64,000 nt of DNA from Physcomitrium patens (taxonomy: Eukaryota > Streptophyta > Bryopsida > Funariales > Funariaceae), in the NCBI RefSeq assembly GCF_000002425.4, contig NC_037275.1:13497987-13561986 (forward strand). The letters are read 5' to 3'. Below, piece after piece: positions 9,046 through 21,370 of this stretch (the stretch's first letter is position 1; each line of letters starts with the position of its first letter). The translations under genes were made by a program, and so were the position numbers. The notes beneath the pieces were generated by a model that worked only from the letters and a program-made list of their open reading frames with translations, searched no databases and was not told the origin of the DNA.

Positions 9046-11095
9046 TTACCAAAAAATTATGTTGTGCTTATAAAGTATGTAATTATGTTTTAGGATTATA
9101 TAGAGATCTTTTATAATAAAGATTTTTTTTTCCTAGAGTCTTCATAAAAAGTCATTTATTACATCAAGAACAAAAAGGTCTAAAAATATATTTGAATAAA
9201 CTTCATGAAAGAAGTAGTTTCAGTTAGAATTTTGGACTCAATGGCTTAGATATGCAATTGCTCTAATTTGAAAATAACAATATGTTGTTGATCATATGCG
9301 ACATCTTCTTCTTTTGGTTTAAGATAAAAACACCTAGATAATGCATTTGATAAATCTTGTTTTTTTTCTAAGTTTATATATAATATTAAATAATAAATTG
9401 TAAAAAATATCATACTCTATTAGACTTGGAAATAATTTAAGATATATGATAATTTAAAATATTTAAGATTCTTGTAATTAGTATATAATTTGATTAGAAA
9501 AAAAAGTTCTTTTTACCATTCTTAGAAGTAATTCATAATTACAAAAAGTCCTTTGTAATAAATCTCATAATTAATTTTGATTGATGAGACTTTGATTTGA
9601 TAAAAAGAAATAGATTAGACATCTATCATTTGCATCTATTTTTGATAAAACTAGATCTAATTTAAAGTCTAATGAATCTATTTTTATAAAAAATGGCTTT
9701 AAAATTTTTAAATGATATAAAATAGGAAAAAAATGAAAGTTATTTTTAAATCCTAAAATTTTTCGTTTATATCTTGACTTCATTCTAATTTTTCTTTTTA
9801 GGTTTATTGTTTAAATAGAATAAAAATTTGAAAAAAAATCTTGATGAATATTTAATATTAGTTTATAAATTTTATAAAATATCAAATTTTCTATATTATT
9901 TTTAGAATGTTTTTAAAAGATATTCTATATATTCTTAAAATCCATTTGTAAATAAGTTTTTAACATAATATATTCCAAAATATTTAATTGAATCATGTAA
10001 AATAAAAATATTTATATCTTTACATATAATCTTACATCTTCAGGTTTTTATAGTATAAGTCAAACATATTATTTATATTCTTTTATATTCTTAGAATAAA
10101 TAAAAATATTATTGAAGTAATACACAACAAAATGATATAGAAATTCACAAAATACATTGTTCATTAAATATTAGGAAAAATTGGAGCATTTTTACATCCA
10201 AAAAGCATGAAATTGTACTCAAAATGGCTAGACTTAATTTAGAATATATTCTTCTATTCATCTCCTTTTATAACTTGTACAAAAATAAAGGCTTTGGCTG
10301 GATTTATTTTAGTATAAATCTTAGTTTTACTCAATTTCTCAAGAATCTTGAATTTTAAAAGCAAAGAGTAATGATATTTTATATTTAATTTTTAAAATAT
10401 ACAATAATCTATAAAAATTTGTAATCATTTATTTATTTATTTTTTCCACAAAGAATATTGATATATCTATAAGATATTTTAAATATTGGATAAATTAATT
10501 TGCAAAATTTTTATCAGTATACTTTTTTAAAGTAACAATTTTATTCTATTACAACTTATATATTAGTCCAAAATATGGTTGATTTCTTTCTTGAAGGTCA
10601 ATTGTGCACTTGTAAGGTTGGTGCTTTGATAACATATCAACTTTATTTTTTTCAAAGACATATTAATATTTTATTTTTTTTAGCTTTTATTAGAATTCTA
10701 TTTAAATGAGTATTTAGTACTACATAAATAATGATTAAATTTCCTTCTTTTGTAGCTTTTATAGATGCCTTAGCTCCTACAAATAGAAATTTAGATTTAG
10801 ATTTAGTTTTTTTTTTTTTTTTTTTTTTTTTTTTGATTTTTGATTTTTTTACAAATAAAATAATTTTTTAAGGCTATAAGATATCGAATCTATATTAGGA
10901 TTACATCTTTTTTATAACAAATATTTTGAAATAATATGATTATTTAGAGATTTTATAATAATAAATACTACAAGAGTTTATAATTACTTCTATCAATATG
11001 GATTTGTAAGTTACATTTTATGAATATAAATATTTTCTATCTATTATTTCTATATATATAATATTTTTTTATACTAATAATATATTATAATACTT
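9046..11095 (-). pseudogene. ChA pol remnant: integrase zinc region, RNase H, reverse transcriptase, protease
   Basis: Reading on the minus strand, this follows ChD in order. The block near 9,308-9,365 matches the RNase H/integrase linker. The block near 9,540-9,600 matches the RNase H region (ChD about 26,100-26,160). The block near 10,200-10,350 matches reverse transcriptase (ChD about 26,760-26,900). Near 10,590-10,660 it matches the segment before reverse transcriptase, and near 10,860-11,095 the protease region. No frame is open. A 28-nt poly-T run lies at 10,807-10,834. Confidence 0.65.
10807..10834. repeat. Poly-T run
   Basis: An uninterrupted run of T inside the decayed ChA sequence; its length is prone to assembly error. 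Confidence 0.85.
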
Positions 11096-11470
11096 AGCAA
11101 AAAAAATATTAAGAAAATATGGAGATACACTAAACACTAAAAAGGCAAAGAGAAAAACAATAGGTTTTTAAGGTCCCAAAAATACTTGTACTAAAATACA
11201 AGAAGAGAGTTGAAAAAATAATACAAGGCTTTTAAACAATAATATAGAATAAATATCTAGCTCCATGGTGTTGAATAACATAAATTTCAGCTTAGAAATA
11301 CATTAAACATGTGGTTAAGGAAGGATTTCAACTCACCTTGAAGTTAGATTTATAATCCAAAAAAATGCATAAGATTTTTAGAATCACCTTCTTGGTAATG
11401 TCAAATAATCTAAAACAAGCTCCAAAATATCCTAAATTCACATTAATAAGTCTAAAACAAAATTTTAGAT
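11096..11470. other. AT-rich gap between ChA and a degenerate repeat tract
   Basis: No gene, LTR end or recognisable element sequence was found here. It marks the limit of similarity to ChD. Confidence 0.4.
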
Positions 11471-11770
11471 ACATCTTATGAAAATCTAATTAATCTCAAA
11501 GAAGCTTGAAAAAATCTTTATTAAATTCCAAAATAAACTTATCAATTCTAAAAAAATTTACATGAACTTAAATTGAAACTTAATATAATCTAATCAAATC
11601 CTAAAAAATTCTAACTAAATTCTAAATACATCTTAATTGAATCCTAAAAAAAAATATTATCAATATTTTAATTAGATTTTAAGAAATTTTAATTAATTTA
11701 ATTAAATCCTAATTAATATAATAACTAAATTTTAATTAAATTTCAAAGAAATCTTAATCAAATTTTAAAT
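11470..11770. repeat. Degenerate short repeats of AATT/AATCCTAA type
   Basis: The tract is built from many imperfect copies of words such as TTAATTAAATCC and AAATCCTAAAAAA at about 15-25-bp spacing. It resembles an eroded minisatellite. No period is exact. Confidence 0.4.
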
Positions 11771-12265
11771 CAAATAAATTACAAATACCTATATTAGCAT
11801 TAATAATTAAGAAAATAAGAAGAATTTGATAGAATTACATAAACATATATTAATCTAATAATATCTAAGTGAGTAGCTTATTTGAAGCTTTATAAATGTA
11901 GATTTAACTTTACAAGTATTTGTAGGTGATTTGTTGGTTAAAAACTTGACCAAAAAATTGGCTGCATATTATACATGTTGACCATCTCTTTTATAAGTTC
12001 ACTATATGTCGCACATATTGGCTACTTGTGGTACAAATTGACCATGTAGCATGCATGCTAAAAACTTGTATTATAAGTTAGATACATATTAAATAACTTA
12101 TAGAATGTTGCTACATAGCTCCTTTTTTAAATATTATATATATAAGTATAAATAATACTATTATTTCACTCTTATTAATATCTTTTATTTTTATTTTTAG
12201 TCAAGTTTTAAGAATCTCCAATCTTTTTATCTTTGATAATAATCATTTAGATTTCTTATAGAATA

Positions 12266-12316
<51 letters not shown>

Positions 12317-12640
12317 TTTTTAATATATATTTTTAATTTTATTTATTTATCTTCCATTAATTTTTTTCTTGATAGATAGATAGACAAAAATAAAATTATA
12401 ATATCAAATCTTTGTATTTTTGATTAAGAAAAAATTTATTTATTTATTTGTTTTAATAATAAGACATAAGTATATTAGAAGTTGTAGGATCTTTACATCT
12501 AACTTAATATTATTTATAGAATTTTATTTATTCTTGATTATTTTCTTTGACTTTTTAAAAATAAAAATAATTTATTTATTTATTTTATTTTTTATAATTA
12601 TTTTATGGTTGAGCTTGTTGAAATGAAGAGGGTAAGGTTT
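11770..12640 (+). mobile_element. ChB: decayed chromovirus LTR plus leader and gag start
   Basis: This follows ChC on the plus strand. The LTR part (about 11,770-12,375) shares the run around 11,930-11,960, the GAACTTATAGAAT-like stretch and a TATA-like region near 12,130. The leader (12,376-12,600) matches ChC 21,945-22,110, and a short gag-start match (GAGCTTGTTGAAATGAAGAG, 12,609-12,628) corresponds to ChC near 22,125. After 12,640 similarity ends. Limits are approximate. Confidence 0.55.
12273..12309. repeat. TA microsatellite
   Basis: A run of TA dinucleotides inside the decayed ChB LTR. Confidence 0.85.
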
Positions 12641-15043
12641 TTTAGGTTTGTATACAAGGGTCTTCAATTGAATTATTAAGTAAAAGAATTATGATAAAAT
12701 CTTTAAGATACACAACCCTATACAAGGCTAATAAGAATTTGCATATAAATATTCTATCTATGGAAACAATGCATAGCCTTATGTGGGACTATATATCAAT
12801 TTTTAATAAAAATTGAATAATGCACAATATAATATAGAGTTGTGTATTCACACAAATATTTCAAAAGACCTTTTAGTTTTAGCAAATCTTTATTCTATAA
12901 TGACAACAATTTAATTTATTAATTTTATAATCACAATGCATAAACTTGCAAAGTGCTATGCATCAATTCTAGAATCAATTTTGAATCAATCCATAGTTTT
13001 GTGCAAGGTTTTAAGTTGACCGAAAAATCAAAAATTTATTATTTAATAAAGCCTTTGTATTGATGTGAATTGATTTGAAAATTAATAATAAAAAATACAT
13101 AATTTCACAAGCAGCTCTAAGTTGATTGAAAAATGAATAATAACAGACACTTAAACATGCACAAGGTTGTGCATCAATTTAAAAATCAATAAAATTCAAT
13201 GTACAACCTTACATAAGAATGTTTATTGGTTGAATAATTATAGAAGAAGAAAAATCCTTTATTTTATAAGAAACTCAATCTATTGTTTTTTCTTTTGACT
13301 ACATTTTAGAAGTAGGAGTTTACTCTTAGTGCATGAAATCTATTACTTATACTTCTACTTATGATTCTATTGGTCATGTTGGTTAATAAGAAGTTATAAG
13401 TGAAGAATTTTTCTTCTCAAGTTCAATGAGGCATAAGTGATGTATGAAATTTAAACATCTATTTTTAAGAGATTATTAACAAAGTGGTTTGGAGAAGCTT
13501 TAGATATTATTTATTTTGCCTTGCTCGGGTGGATTTGAGTGAAAATCAACATAGATAGCATCAAGTCCATGAGTGACTCTTTAAATGATTTTTAAAATCT
13601 TTTTTTAGCAATGAGATGACAAGGTTTCAAGCAGCTAAAAAACAAGTTAAAAAAAAATAGAATGAATTTTTTTTCTGACTATTGCAAATAAGAAATCTAC
13701 AAGGCACTTAATTTCTTAGTAGTGAAGCTATATAGATTTGTCAAGAATATAAAAGAATTTATAAATATATATAACAAAAAAAAATTTAATTTATTAATTA
13801 TAGTTGTATAAGGTCAGCAAATGGATGGAAAGCAATAATAGTATTGATGGAGATGAATAAATTGTTTTCAATCTTAATTATAAATCTCATATGCAACATG
13901 TTTGAGAATTCTTCTATAAACAATACAAAATCTTACAAAAGGCTATGTCTTCAACAATTCAATTATAAATGTGTCTTTTTCCAATCTTTCTAAATTACAA
14001 TAGCACCTTGTTGTGGTCCAATCTTAAACTTATTGGTGTTGGTGCAAACACCACCATCACCATTTAAGCACCAACACTATAATTGCTTGTATCACCACAA
14101 TGGCTTGTTCTTTAGCACCAACAATTTGTTTTTATTCAACATCCATGATAGGAATTGGCTTCTTTCTAATGTCTTCTCTACATAAATTTTAAGTGTTTTT
14201 AGATTTGTCTATAGTTTCATTTTTTCATTTCTCTTTTTTGTATACAAATTTTTAGAGTTTTATAAAAAAATTTATATTTATTTTCATTCTCTTTAACAAT
14301 TTTTTGTGTTATGATTTTTATTTTAATAATATTTTATTTTTATTTTTTATAAAATATTATTATTTTCATTATTATTATTATTATTTTTTTTAAATAATAT
14401 ATTTCATTAATTAGTAAATGTATATAATTAATTATGATTAGATATTATTTTTATATGTAAAAATAAAAGTTTTTTTATTTTATTTTATTTTATTTTTTAT
14501 TTTTTATTTCTACTTTTGCTCATTACATCATGGATAGATGCAAAGGTTTTTTGAGTGTCTTCTGTTAGGTTCAATCAGTTAAAATAACTAGATATTTATC
14601 AAAACATCTCTAAGATTCTCAAATGCATCTTTTATTTTGGCAGTTTCGACTGCTTGTATATCTTGGAAATAATTGGATAGTTTTTTAGCTAATAAGGTTA
14701 TAGAAATCAAATCCTATTTTTTTTTAGTCAATTGAAGATTCTATTAAAGAGAGTCAAATATATTTTGTCTTCAAAAAAAGAAAAACTTTTTTAGTACAAA
14801 CATGGACTATTATTATTATTATTATTATTATTCAAAATTTTTTAATATTATATTTTGAAATATATTTTGAATTTTTATTAAATATTATGTTTAGTTTTTT
14901 GTATAAATATTCTTATATATATGGACTAGAAGATCATCAATACAATCTTAAGCCTAAGAAAGAAGTTACCTTGCTAAGTTTGCTATTTCTCAACTAACAT
15001 TATATCCACACATTGGAAATGTCATTTTTTAACATAGTAGTTA

Positions 15044-15120
15044 TACTAGAAAAAATGTTATAGTGTGAACTATGTGTAATATAACAATTTTTTCTAGTGT
15101 AACTAGAAAAAAATGTTATA
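15044..15120. repeat. Hairpin with a third direct copy of its arm
   Basis: ACTAGAAAAAATGTTATA (from 15,045) is followed by its near-perfect reverse complement (15,079-15,098, one base longer). A third copy in the original orientation follows at about 15,102-15,120. Such an arrangement can be a MITE-like remnant. No clear target duplication was seen. Confidence 0.5.
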
Positions 15121-15752
15121 CTACACACACTTCAAACATTTCTTCCAAATTAAAAATTTGATAGTTTTCTTTTTTATAAAAAGAACTTAATTCTGAACAA
15201 GCATATTAAGAACACATGTGTGTGTAACTGAATGTTTGAATTAAAAGAAAAAAAAAGATGATTCTTTGTGTCTTTTTTAATTCATGTATAATACAAAATA
15301 AACATAAAAATGATTTATTAAGTCAAAATTATGAAAATTAAAAAAATAAGAATATATTATTTTTCTATTAAAAATATGATATTACCAAAAATATTTAATT
15401 TATCAATACTTTTAAAACTTATTAGCAAAGAGATTTTATTTATAAACAAAGTAAGAATTCTTATATTTCTATAAAATATACATTTAGAAAAAACAAGCTT
15501 ATGTGCCTTTTATTTATTTTACTCATACAATTATATTCCAATTTTTTGAATTATATCATCAAAACAAATAAATGAATAAATAAAAGATCCATGATTTTTT
15601 GATTGCTATAAAGTAATTTTCATTACTAAAATTCTTTTATAGACATCATCTTTATTTATTGTAAATATGCAATTCAAGAAAAATAAACCATTAAATAATT
15701 ATTTTATTTAATATATTTTTTCAGTATATGTATATTTTTATCAATTTTGTAA

Positions 15753-15756
<4 letters not shown>

Positions 15757-15800
<44 letters not shown>
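15757..15800. repeat. TA microsatellite
   Basis: An almost pure TA run of about 44 bp. Confidence 0.88.
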
Positions 15801-15804
<4 letters not shown>

Positions 15805-16439
15805 TTAACATTATAATTTTTATAAATTATTTTAATATGTTTGCAAATTAAAAATTTTAAAATATATTTTAAAAATATAGATGTGTATGGCCAAATGCAC
15901 TAATGTATTTATGCACTTTTGATGTCATAAGAAATGAGAATAATCAAGTAAATAAAAAGTAAGTGATGAAATTTTATTATGTTGGAAATATTATCAAAAA
16001 ACATAAAAATTAATATATACTAAAAATAAAATATTGAAGTACTATACATTTAATGAAGTCATAAAACATTACATTTTACTTTAAAATACTAAAAGAAATT
16101 CCAAAAAATAAAATCTTATTGTAAAGAAACTTTTAAACCAAGAACGTTAAATATTAATTTCGATTACAAAGACATTAACTCAGAACTAATCATTACTAAA
16201 AGTAAAAATTATTTATGTAAAAAATTAATATTTAAATTATTAAAATACATAAATAACATTTCCAGACTACAATGAACGTTTAGAATTTCTACAATTATAA
16301 CAATTAACATGAAAAAGTCATAAAATGTACAAAACAGATATAAAAAATAACACACAGCCATAACATTCTACATAAATACAAATAATATAAATACATCTCA
16401 CTGAGAAGATGCAAAACTTTTGACATTTTATAAAAGAAA

Positions 16440-17502
16440 TAAGAGTCAATATCTAAAATCGTATCTATATATATATATATCTATATATATAAATGTCTCG
16501 AAACGACAAACATGGGAAGAGTGAGCAACAGAGCTCGATGATAAGCATCTTGGGGATCGACGCCGACGGTGGTGTAGATTAGTCCTCTCACAAGCGAAGG
16601 TGGTTTTGGTCTGATCACTCAGAATCGTGGATGCGTCCCTGGTAACGAACTGCCCAGCAAGCAATCTGGTCTCACTGCTCGCTCCGCACAGTCAGTCAAT
16701 CATTCACAAATCCAGAGAGTGCCGAGGGAATTTGCGATGCTGAAGGACACCCTGAGGCAATGGACCCTGGCATAGACGGTGGAGATGGCCCACGGAGGAA
16801 CCTCTTTGTGAAGCTTCGTGCATTCGGGCGGATCTCATTCCTACTTCGCTGGCTGAACCGTCTTGACCCGTCGAACTCGAGTCTCGCTCCGCAATTCTCT
16901 GAAAATCAGCACGACACACCCACATTCTCAACCTGCTCGCTCATCTGCTGCTCACCAGGATGGAGCCTTTGAGACCAGGATCCAGTCTTGCGGGGTCGTT
17001 TCTCGCGTCGGTTCCGAAGGGCACTGAACACGACCTCTCTTCGACCGCTTAAACCCGATCCGGCTGTCCGGCTTATTCAATCACGCTTCACCCACTCGTT
17101 ACCCATTGTGCGCAATTCAGCCTTCGTTTTTTTTTTTTTTTTTTTTTTTTTTTTCTCTGCACCGCTGTCAATCCGTTCTGCAAGGTGCGTATCACGTCCT
17201 CCGCCTGTTTCCTCTGCGTGATCTTTTGCAGGGCCTGGTGTATCGGTCTCTGGACCTCTGGTGGCCCAGGTCATAGCTAGCCGAGGCTGTTGGTTGCTGT
17301 TCCAGATTCGGCACGTAACATGCATGCTCTCCTTGTTCCGCTCGGTAGATATGCTTGCACTTGGAGTGCTCCAAGTTGCGTAACTCGTCCTCTACTTGGG
17401 AAAAGTGCTTGAGGCTTTCGCCGTGCAACCCATGGAGACGCCTGACTGATGATGATGATACGGCTTGCAGGAAAGTCGGAGATGCACACCTATCGTTCCG
17501 CC
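16440..17502. other. GC-richer DNA upstream of the GST gene
   Basis: Composition changes abruptly near 16,490 from AT-rich to balanced or GC-rich. Several short open frames on both strands overlap, but none shows a known motif. The segment probably contains the promoter, 5' UTR and perhaps a 5' UTR intron: CTTGCAG at 17,464-17,470, 32 bp before the ATG, could be an acceptor. A 28-nt poly-T (17,127-17,154) interrupts it. An exon of a neighbouring gene cannot be excluded. Confidence 0.45.
17127..17154. repeat. Poly-T run upstream of the GST gene
   Basis: About 28 consecutive T in otherwise GC-rich sequence. Read on the minus strand it could be the poly-A tail of a retroposed sequence, but no flanking duplication was found. 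Confidence 0.7.
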
Positions 17503-18710
17503 ATGGTTATGATTGTGTACGGGGACATCGGTCTCAATCCCTACCGGCCAATCCAGCCACTTTTCGAAGCTCAGGTGAGAGGATCAGACGCTGGCTGTGA
17601 TTTGGTGATCTCTCCACACCGGATGCACCGGCTCGACAAGTCCAGGAGAGAGCAAAGTGAAGTGCAATGCGTCTTGTGCGTGTGTCCAGCTTCGAAAGGA
17701 ACAACCTTGACCTGCAGAATTGCTCGGAATCTGCTGTAGTTGATTGTCGATCCTGTGGATCCTGTTGATCTGATGGACCGTGATGGTGGGCATTGTTGAA
17801 GGTGGATGTCGAAATTGGTGACGGTGAGCTTGAAGGCTGGCCACTTCCTTCTTCCCAGCTACAAGGCGAAACAGGTAAGCAAAACGTTCCTGGGCTGGAC
17901 TGCCAGCTGAGGCAGTAGAAATTGGGGTGTGGATTCAAAGACGCTCGTGGTGGTTGCAAACATCTGGTTGTTCGATTTTCGGTACTGGCGATGACACAAA
18001 ACTGACCCTTGAAAGTGTGTGTGTGCACGTGTGTTGTGGCTGTAGCCCTTCGGATTGATCCCATGCTTGGAGGATGCCGACTTAACAGTTTTCGGTAAGC
18101 CAACTTCAATTCAACTGCTTTGTTTGGGAGGCATTCCATAGTTGCTGCCCAGCATGCAATGCCAGCGGGATGGGTTGCTTGTGTGCGTGGTCTTGTGCGG
18201 AAGTGTGGACCGTTGCTGATATGTGGACCGTCGGTGGGAATTGTAGAGTCTCGAGCCATAGCCAGATACCTAGCTGAGAAGTACGAGGGCCAAGGTACGC
18301 CGCTTCTGGGCAAGACGCTGAAGGAGAGAGCGATCATCAACCAGTGGGCGGATAGTGAGGCCCAGAACTTCCAGCCTGCTACAGGACCCATGGTGCGAGA
18401 AGCATTCGTAGCAGCGTTCGGAATACGGCCAGTGGACGAGGAGGTGGTGGCGGCGGGGATGAAGAAGCTGGACCAGGTATTGGACGTGTGCGAGGCGCAT
18501 CTGGCGAAGGGCACCAAGTATCTGGCTGGGGACGACTTCTCCCTGGCCGACCTGTTTCACACCGTGTACATGAACTGGATGAAGTCGGCGAGGCCCGAGC
18601 TGCTGGAGAAGCGACCACACCTGTCGGCTTGGATCCACGACATCACCACTCGCCCTGCATTCCTTCGATGCTTGCAACTCGATTGGGAAAACGCCTCCCC
18701 GATTCAGTGA
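17503..18710 (+). CDS. Phi-class-like glutathione S-transferase, four exons, one-base frameshift in exon 2
   Basis: The family conjugates glutathione to electrophiles or reduces peroxides in the cytosol. Proposed exons are 17,503-17,574, 17,802-17,874, 18,046-18,094 and 18,247-18,710. All three introns are GT-AG (227, 171 and 152 bp). The ATG sits in a strong context (CCGCCATGG). Exon 1 gives VYGDIGLNPYR; exon 3 gives PFGLIPCLEDADLTVF; exon 4 begins with the glutathione-binding ESRAIARYL and holds the all-helical C-terminal domain to TGA 18,708. The 49-nt exon 3 and the split Glu codon are typical of phi genes; the intron after exon 1 is extra. Exon 2 is 73 nt, and 72 would keep frame: one extra base, probably in AAA 17,812-17,814, shifts it. 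The position of the phi catalytic Ser appears to be Leu or Asn. Intended length is about 218 residues. Confidence 0.85.
17812..17814 (+). other. Apparent +1 frameshift in GST exon 2
   Basis: Before this AAA the exon reads VDVE in frame with exon 1. After it, the frame that gives LVTVSLKAGHFLLPSYKAKQ and joins exon 3 in phase is offset by one base. Both halves look like real GST sequence, so a single inserted A (mutation or homopolymer sequencing error) is the simplest explanation. Confidence 0.72.
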
Positions 18711-18870
18711 CGCGTTGTCTCCGATGCACCGCTCCAGAGTCTCTGCGAGGATGCCCTCGAAAGAGCTTGGACGCCGCAGAAAGAAGTGGGTTGGAGTGGT
18801 TGGAGTATAGTGAAGCTCACGAACTTAATGTGGTCAGAGTATAAATTTAGATTAGGGTAATATTCATTCT
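18711..18870 (+). other. 3' flank / 3' UTR of the GST gene
   Basis: GC content falls gradually after the stop codon. AATGTGGTC and TATAAATTTAG near 18,827-18,850 may include polyadenylation signals, but no clear AATAAA was assigned. Confidence 0.4.
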
Positions 18871-21239
18871 AGTTGTTGTTGGCTTGGGAAAAACAAACAA
18901 AGTGCCGAAAATGGTCTTCCAGGCATCATCATCTGTTTGAGAATTAGGTGTAGTTTCATGGGGGCAACAATCTGGCATGTCGAAAGGTTACGTAAATGGT
19001 GAACAAGTCGTAAGGTTGTGAGAGCCGAATAAGTCGGTTCATATTTTTTGGATTTAATGAGTCAATTGTTGATCTATACTATGAACTTGATTGGAATTGA
19101 AGAGATTGAAGTAGATTTGTATGAACAATTTGAAAAGGTCACTATGTTGGTAACATATTAAACATTCAACAAAAATAAATTTAATCCATTTGAAACTTTT
19201 TTCATGTTTGTTAGAATACTCTGTAATATGATAAAAAAATAATTTGTTGAACACTGTCTACAATGTCATCCTTTGGTATTATAGCTGATAGATTCACGAA
19301 AGAAAAAAAAATCAATATTAAATTCAATATTTGATGTTTCTGAGCAACTTTCACGATGTATATTAATTTTTTTAATTTCAGTTTTATTACATTTTTTCTA
19401 AACCATAATAGTGACTTCTTTTTTGTTTTCAATATTCAGGTACCATAGATACAGCTAATGTCGTTGATACTTTCATGCTTATATTTTTTTGTTCCAATAT
19501 TAAAACTTTGAAATAGTTATTGTAAAATCTCTTCATCATACATATAAAAATATTAAATACAATCATATTCAACTTATCCTATGTGTCCTTTTTATTCTTC
19601 ATACACATGAAAATATTTGTTCACCTTAGTACTTCTATAGCTATTGGCAATTGCAACATGAAAGAGTTGAAAGGAGAGAAACAAGAAAACTCTTTTTCAT
19701 TGATATACATATGCACCTGAGATTGACAAGATACTCCTTTATTGCTGACATTGCCTATAAACTTTGAAGTTTTATAACTTCACATAAAATATAAAACCTT
19801 GCATAATTTATAAAATCCCCATCTGCTAAGATTATAAATTAAGCAGAGTACATTTATACATATTTATAATGCTTAAATAAAAACCATACATATTATATAT
19901 ATATATATATATATATCTAAAATTTTCTTTGTTCTTTCATTGAGTTTGTTATTGTTGCTATAAAGGCAAATAAATTTTATTTGCCATCATGCACATTCAT
20001 TGATGGCTTATGAAAAATAATAATAATAATAATGAAAACATACTTTAATTAGTTATTAAAAATAATATTTATCACTCATATATATGTTTTTATATCTTTT
20101 CTTCTTATAAAATATAATCAACAATATAGTCAATAAAAACTACAGTATTAAAAATAAAAAATATAACATATACACACATTTATACATTATGAATGATGCT
20201 TTTAGTTTTTAATTTTTCTTTCTTAGAAATTAAATAACAATGGTTTTCTTACTATGGTTTACGATGGTTTTTCATTATTTATTAGTGAGTTTTTTTTTTT
20301 TTTTTCAAAAAACCAATATTATTAAACATAATACACTTTTCCATGTCAATAGAACTACAGCAAGTGGACAATCAATCAAAATAAAAAGAAATGAGATAAA
20401 CAAAGCAAGACAAAACCTTTTGAGAAGCTTTTAGATCAATCAAAATATCTTCATAATAATACCCAACTATATATCACCAGCACAAAGTTCGCAAGTCATA
20501 GTAGATAGAGAAGCATATTCATACTGGAGAGACAACAAGAAGGTGTTGAACAAGTTCTAAATTCAAATCAAAAACTTATAAAAAATCTCAATAAAAACCT
20601 CAATTGTGAGCCTATTTGTCCAATCTCATAGCCATATTAGAGAAGATCTATAAATTGCAACAATTTCTTGGCATCTAAAAATAATTATTAGAATTTTAAT
20701 TGAATTTGAAATCGAAAGAAGAATTTCAATCTCATAAGCCAAGATCGTTTTATAAGGAATAAAGTCCTAAAAACGAACCAAAAAAATAACGTCTCCAAAG
20801 ATTCCATTACCTTAAGATGGGATTGGATTTGCAACAACAAAATTTCATACCAAGATAACTTGTTTCCAACGTAATGGTATGAGCTACCTGTGATAAAAAC
20901 ACAACATCGCTCGTATACATCAAAAAAAGTGTTCTAAGTGTACTGAGTGCCAAATATAGGCAACCTCCCCAAAATATGCTACCCTAATCCTCTATACAAT
21001 CCTGCACACAAAAAAGATGGAAATATTAAGCACCACCTGAATCTTAGATCCATATCACTAAACCTCAATAAAGAGAGCAACTCATCACATTGACTTATTA
21101 TTCCAATAGTTGACATGATTCTAGAAATGAATGTCTCCATGCCTAGACAGTTCTTCAGATCAACAACAATGTTTAGTCTTGCATTGTTCCTTGCATTTGC
21201 ATATACCTACTCCCATAGATTATTACATAGACTAGAAAA
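18871..21239. other. AT-rich intergenic DNA, no gene seen
   Basis: No coding frame with a recognisable motif was found. A TA run lies near 19,894-19,916 and an AAT run near 20,018-20,032. The part from 20,450 to 21,200 is less AT-rich and could be an old retroelement body on the minus strand, but I could not place it. Confidence 0.45.
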
Positions 21240-21366
21240 TTTACAAGCTAATTATGTGGCATACATATAGAATACTTGCCTTGTAAGTTAAGATACATAT
21301 CTTGCAAAGTCAATATGTTTTAGAGATCCTATAGGACATCGCCACATAGCTCTTAGTTAAGAATAC
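21240..21366 (+). repeat. Fragment of a chromovirus LTR
   Basis: This segment matches the interior of the ChC LTR (about 21,595-21,690), including CTTGYAAGTYAAGATA and the TCCTATAGRACAT stretch. It ends where the ChC LTR begins, so ChC probably inserted into or next to an older LTR. Confidence 0.55.
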
Positions 21367-21370
21367 ATAT

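Larger units (their letters stand above)
1600..11095 (-). mobile_element. ChA: ancient, AT-decayed Ty3/gypsy chromovirus split by Ch1
   Basis: Aligning this region by eye with the better preserved minus-strand element ChD shows an LTR remnant (about 1,600-2,015), integrase (about 2,400-2,868) and, beyond the Ch1 insertion, the integrase zinc region, RNase H, reverse transcriptase and protease (9,046 to about 11,095). Gag and the 5' LTR are not seen. Decay is extreme: homology survives as scattered words such as the run around 9,308-9,365, which matches ChD near 25,858-25,915. The two halves join exactly at the 5-bp TTATG duplicated by Ch1. Outer limits are approximate. Confidence 0.7.
12641..16439. 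other. AT-rich intergenic DNA, no gene seen
   Basis: No convincing coding frame was found. Between about 12,690 and 13,220 the words GTGCATCAATTT and CACAAGGTT recur several times in diverged form, suggesting an old dispersed or tandem repeat. Near 14,037-14,120 there is a GGTGTTGGTG/CACCAACAC-rich palindromic stretch. ATT repeats lie at 14,812-14,832. Retrotransposon similarity was not recognised. Confidence 0.5.

Noticed and set aside
16446-17489. Several short frames in the GC-rich segment upstream of the GST gene
   Set aside because: They overlap on both strands, include the poly-T run and a TA-rich tail, and show no conserved motif. An unseen exon remains possible but cannot be supported.
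17534-18517. 327-codon frame antisense to the GST gene
   Set aside because: It lies exactly opposite the GST exons and introns. Its length follows from GC-rich codon usage on the other strand, and no domain is visible.
20450-21200. Possible LINE remnant on the minus strand
   Set aside because: Composition is less AT-rich and a few short peptide stretches look coding, but I could not align any reverse-transcriptase motif.
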